From an uncultured Hyphomonadaceae bacterium (GTDB lineage Bacteria; Pseudomonadota; Alphaproteobacteria; Caulobacterales; Hyphomonadaceae), in NCBI GenBank assembly GCA_938049795.1, contig CALLCD010000209.1, positions 1-7,201 of the forward strand: DNA of 7,201 bases, written 5' to 3'. Position 1 is the first letter of the stretch. Every line of letters begins with the position of its first letter. Positions 5,817 to 7,201 of this stretch are shown in pieces. Below the pieces are notes generated by a model. The model had not been told where the DNA came from. It searched no databases and worked only from the letters and a program-made list of their open reading frames with translations. The translations under genes and the position numbers were made by a program.

Positions 5817-6878
5817 ATGGGCGTGGGCGAGGAGGACACCCCGCCTGCGTCATCTTCCTATCAGGATGGCAATACGGCGCGGCTATATGCCTATATTGCA
5901 CGCGATGCGGCCAAAGCCGTGGTGCTAAGGCGTGGACCGTCGCGCCTCGTGCTCATGCTGGTTTGGGATATGGAATCGGACACGTTTGAAGACGGCCAAT
6001 GGTTCAAGGGCCGGATTTACGAACGCCGCTGTGACCTGTCCCCTTGCGCAGAGCATTTTGTCTATTTTGCCGGCAAGCATAGCGGCGAGTATGGCACATA
6101 CACGGTTGTCTCCACGCCGCCCCATTTCAGTGCACATATTTTGTGGCCCAAGGGCGATTGTTGGGGCGGCGGCGGCCTGTTTGATGCGACAACCACGACC
6201 CTGCATTTGAACCACCCAACGGAATGGAATGCGCAGACGAAGACCTGGGGCAAGGCATTTCCCAAGCCGAGGGGAGGTCCGGCCTTTGGCGCATTGCCCC
6301 CACCTTACGAAAATATTGCTCCGCTTGGAGACTATCCAGGTTGCGGGGAGGACTTTCCGATAGAGCATGCGCGCATGACGCGTGATGGCTGGACGTTCAA
6401 GAATAAGGGCTTGAAAACAGATATTCCGCGAAACTGGCAACCTGTTTCCGCGCCTGATGAAGCGGGCGTCGCGTTCCGCTGGCAAACCGAGGGCGCACTC
6501 TACTGGCGCAAAACCGCACAAGATGGCCGCAAACTGACCTTGATACAGGATCAGGCCGGACAGATTGATGGCCGCCAGAACATCATCACCTGCCAGCTTA
6601 CCACCAAAGACGGTGAGCTTTTTGATTATAAGCGCGTGGATTGGGCCGATTTCGACAAGAATAACGATCTGCTCTATGCGCGCAATGGCTGCTTTTATCG
6701 GGTGAAGCCGGGCAAGGAAAATGCGCCTCACTGCCTCATTGATCTCAATGACCGCACGTTCAAAGCGGTGATGCCGCCCGAAGGCATGGCCCGTCAGGAT
6801 CGCCGCCGCGCAAACACGGATCAATCATCGCGCGAAGCCTTACCAAATACGGGGTGGCACCCGCTCGATGACGATTGA
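5817..6878 (+). CDS. Protein of unknown function, possible beta-propeller-like repeats
   Basis: I do not recognise a named family for these 353 residues. No signal peptide or membrane segment is evident, so it is probably cytosolic. Notable stretches are RLVLMLVWD (43-51), QWFKGRIYERRCDLSP (61-76) with FVYFAGK (81-87), a Gly-rich DCWGGGGLF (114-122), and WADFDKNNDLLYARNG (276-291). The second and last stretches look like the LSPDG-x-LLYA strands of TolB/PD40-type beta-propeller repeats, so a propeller-like fold is a guess. DFDKNND (278-284) also fits a DxDxNxD calcium loop. The N-terminal 20 residues and the tail after about 323 are polar and probably disordered. The ATG lies 4 bases after the ferredoxin stop with only a weak upstream AGAGAG, so translation may be coupled to the ferredoxin; an in-frame GTG two codons later is an alternative start. 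Coding is supported by the long open frame and the tight operon position. Function and any link to electron transfer are unknown. Confidence 0.85.
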   Translation: MGVGEEDTPPASSSYQDGNTARLYAYIARDAAKAVVLRRGPSRLVLMLVWDMESDTFEDGQWFKGRIYERRCDLSPCAEHFVYFAGKHSGEYGTYTVVSTPPHFSAHILWPKGDCWGGGGLFDATTTTLHLNHPTEWNAQTKTWGKAFPKPRGGPAFGALPPPYENIAPLGDYPGCGEDFPIEHARMTRDGWTFKNKGLKTDIPRNWQPVSAPDEAGVAFRWQTEGALYWRKTAQDGRKLTLIQDQAGQIDGRQNIITCQLTTKDGELFDYKRVDWADFDKNNDLLYARNGCFYRVKPGKENAPHCLIDLNDRTFKAVMPPEGMARQDRRRANTDQSSREALPNTGWHPLDDD

Positions 6879-6880
6879 TC

Positions 6881-7201
6881 CTAGCCGTGTATCGCCTGTA
6901 TTGCGGCTTTCTGCTCGGCCTCGCTCATTGAAGCCAGATCAAGCGCGGCAAGTTTTTTGATGCGGGTGGCGAGGCTCGCATACGTGTCTTCAAAGGCAGC
7001 GCGCTGAAAATTCATTTCTTCGACATTGGCCGGGTCGGGCAGGCCCCAATGGACGGTGACAGGGTGGCCGGGCCAATAGGGACAGCTTTCGCCCGCCGCA
7101 TTGTCGCACACGGTGATGATGACATCCATTTTCGGCGCGTCCGCTCCGCCAAACTCATCCCATGATTTCGAGCGGAAGCCGGACACGTCATGCCCACGCG
7201 C
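6881..7201 (-). CDS. arsC: Arsenate reductase, low-molecular-weight phosphatase type (ArsC), 5' part missing
   Basis: C-terminal 106 residues of a cytosolic arsenate reductase of the thioredoxin-linked, tyrosine-phosphatase-like class, which reduces arsenate to arsenite. Family signatures are SGFRSKSWDEF, ITVCDNAAGESCPYWPG and VHWGLPDP. The two redox cysteines that relay the disulfide are present, Cys32 and Cys40 of the fragment, matching Cys82 and Cys89 of the staphylococcal enzyme with one extra residue between them. The nucleophilic N-terminal Cys and its phosphate loop lie beyond the right edge. The frame stays open to 7201, reading ARGHD before the GTG at 7186; that GTG is internal and not the true start. 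The gene ends 2 bases from the stop of the convergent unknown gene, with no terminator between them. Other arsenic-resistance genes may lie outside the window. A gene for a related low-molecular-weight phosphatase is much less likely, given the Cys pair. Confidence 0.92.
   Translation of the reverse strand, partial: ARGHDVSGFRSKSWDEFGGADAPKMDVIITVCDNAAGESCPYWPGHPVTVHWGLPDPANVEEMNFQRAAFEDTYASLATRIKKLAALDLASMSEAEQKAAIQAIHG

Noticed and set aside
5925..6824. Minus-strand open frame of 299 codons opposite the unknown 353-residue gene
   Set aside because: Considered because the plus-strand protein is itself unknown. The plus frame has operon spacing and conserved-looking aromatic and acidic motifs, whereas the minus frame has none and no good ribosome site was seen.
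7184..7186. GTG as the start codon of a short arsenate reductase
   Set aside because: The reading frame continues without a stop to the window edge and the extra residues ARGHD fit the family, so the gene is truncated by the window.

Overview
The window reads as chromosomal DNA from a GC-rich alphaproteobacterium. A sphingomonad or near relative is the best guess, from the style of the glyceraldehyde-3-phosphate dehydrogenase and from the pairing of a putidaredoxin-type ferredoxin with its reductase. The taxonomic call is inference. There is no RNA gene, insertion sequence, CRISPR array or phage gene, and no gene-free stretch longer than about 210 bases.

Layout. On the minus strand, a complete type I gap gene (50-1057) ends in a clear intrinsic terminator (9-43). 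Upstream of it, also on the minus strand, lies a type I Baeyer-Villiger monooxygenase (1232-3025). A 207-base divergent intergenic region with two strong inverted repeats separates this from a plus-strand HSL-family (GDSAG) alpha/beta hydrolase (3233-4138). Next comes a sigma70-like promoter whose spacer is filled by an inverted repeat (4157-4185). It appears to drive a tight three-gene plus-strand operon: an FAD ferredoxin reductase starting at TTG (4214-5476), an adrenodoxin/putidaredoxin-type [2Fe-2S] ferredoxin (5492-5812), and a 353-residue protein of unknown function (5817-6878). The window closes with the 3' part of a minus-strand arsenate reductase of the low-molecular-weight phosphatase type. 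It ends 2 bases from the end of the unknown gene and runs off the right edge.

How the genes may work together. The monooxygenase would insert oxygen next to a ketone to make an ester or lactone, and the divergent hydrolase could open that product, a known catabolic pairing. The reductase and ferredoxin are the NADH-to-ferredoxin chain that normally feeds a class I bacterial cytochrome P450, but no P450 is present here. The three inverted repeats in front of these genes suggest substrate-responsive repression, although no regulator gene is visible. The gap and arsenate reductase genes look like unrelated neighbours.

The least explained items are the 353-residue protein tied to the redox operon, the promoter-embedded dyad, and the paired inverted repeats of the divergent region.
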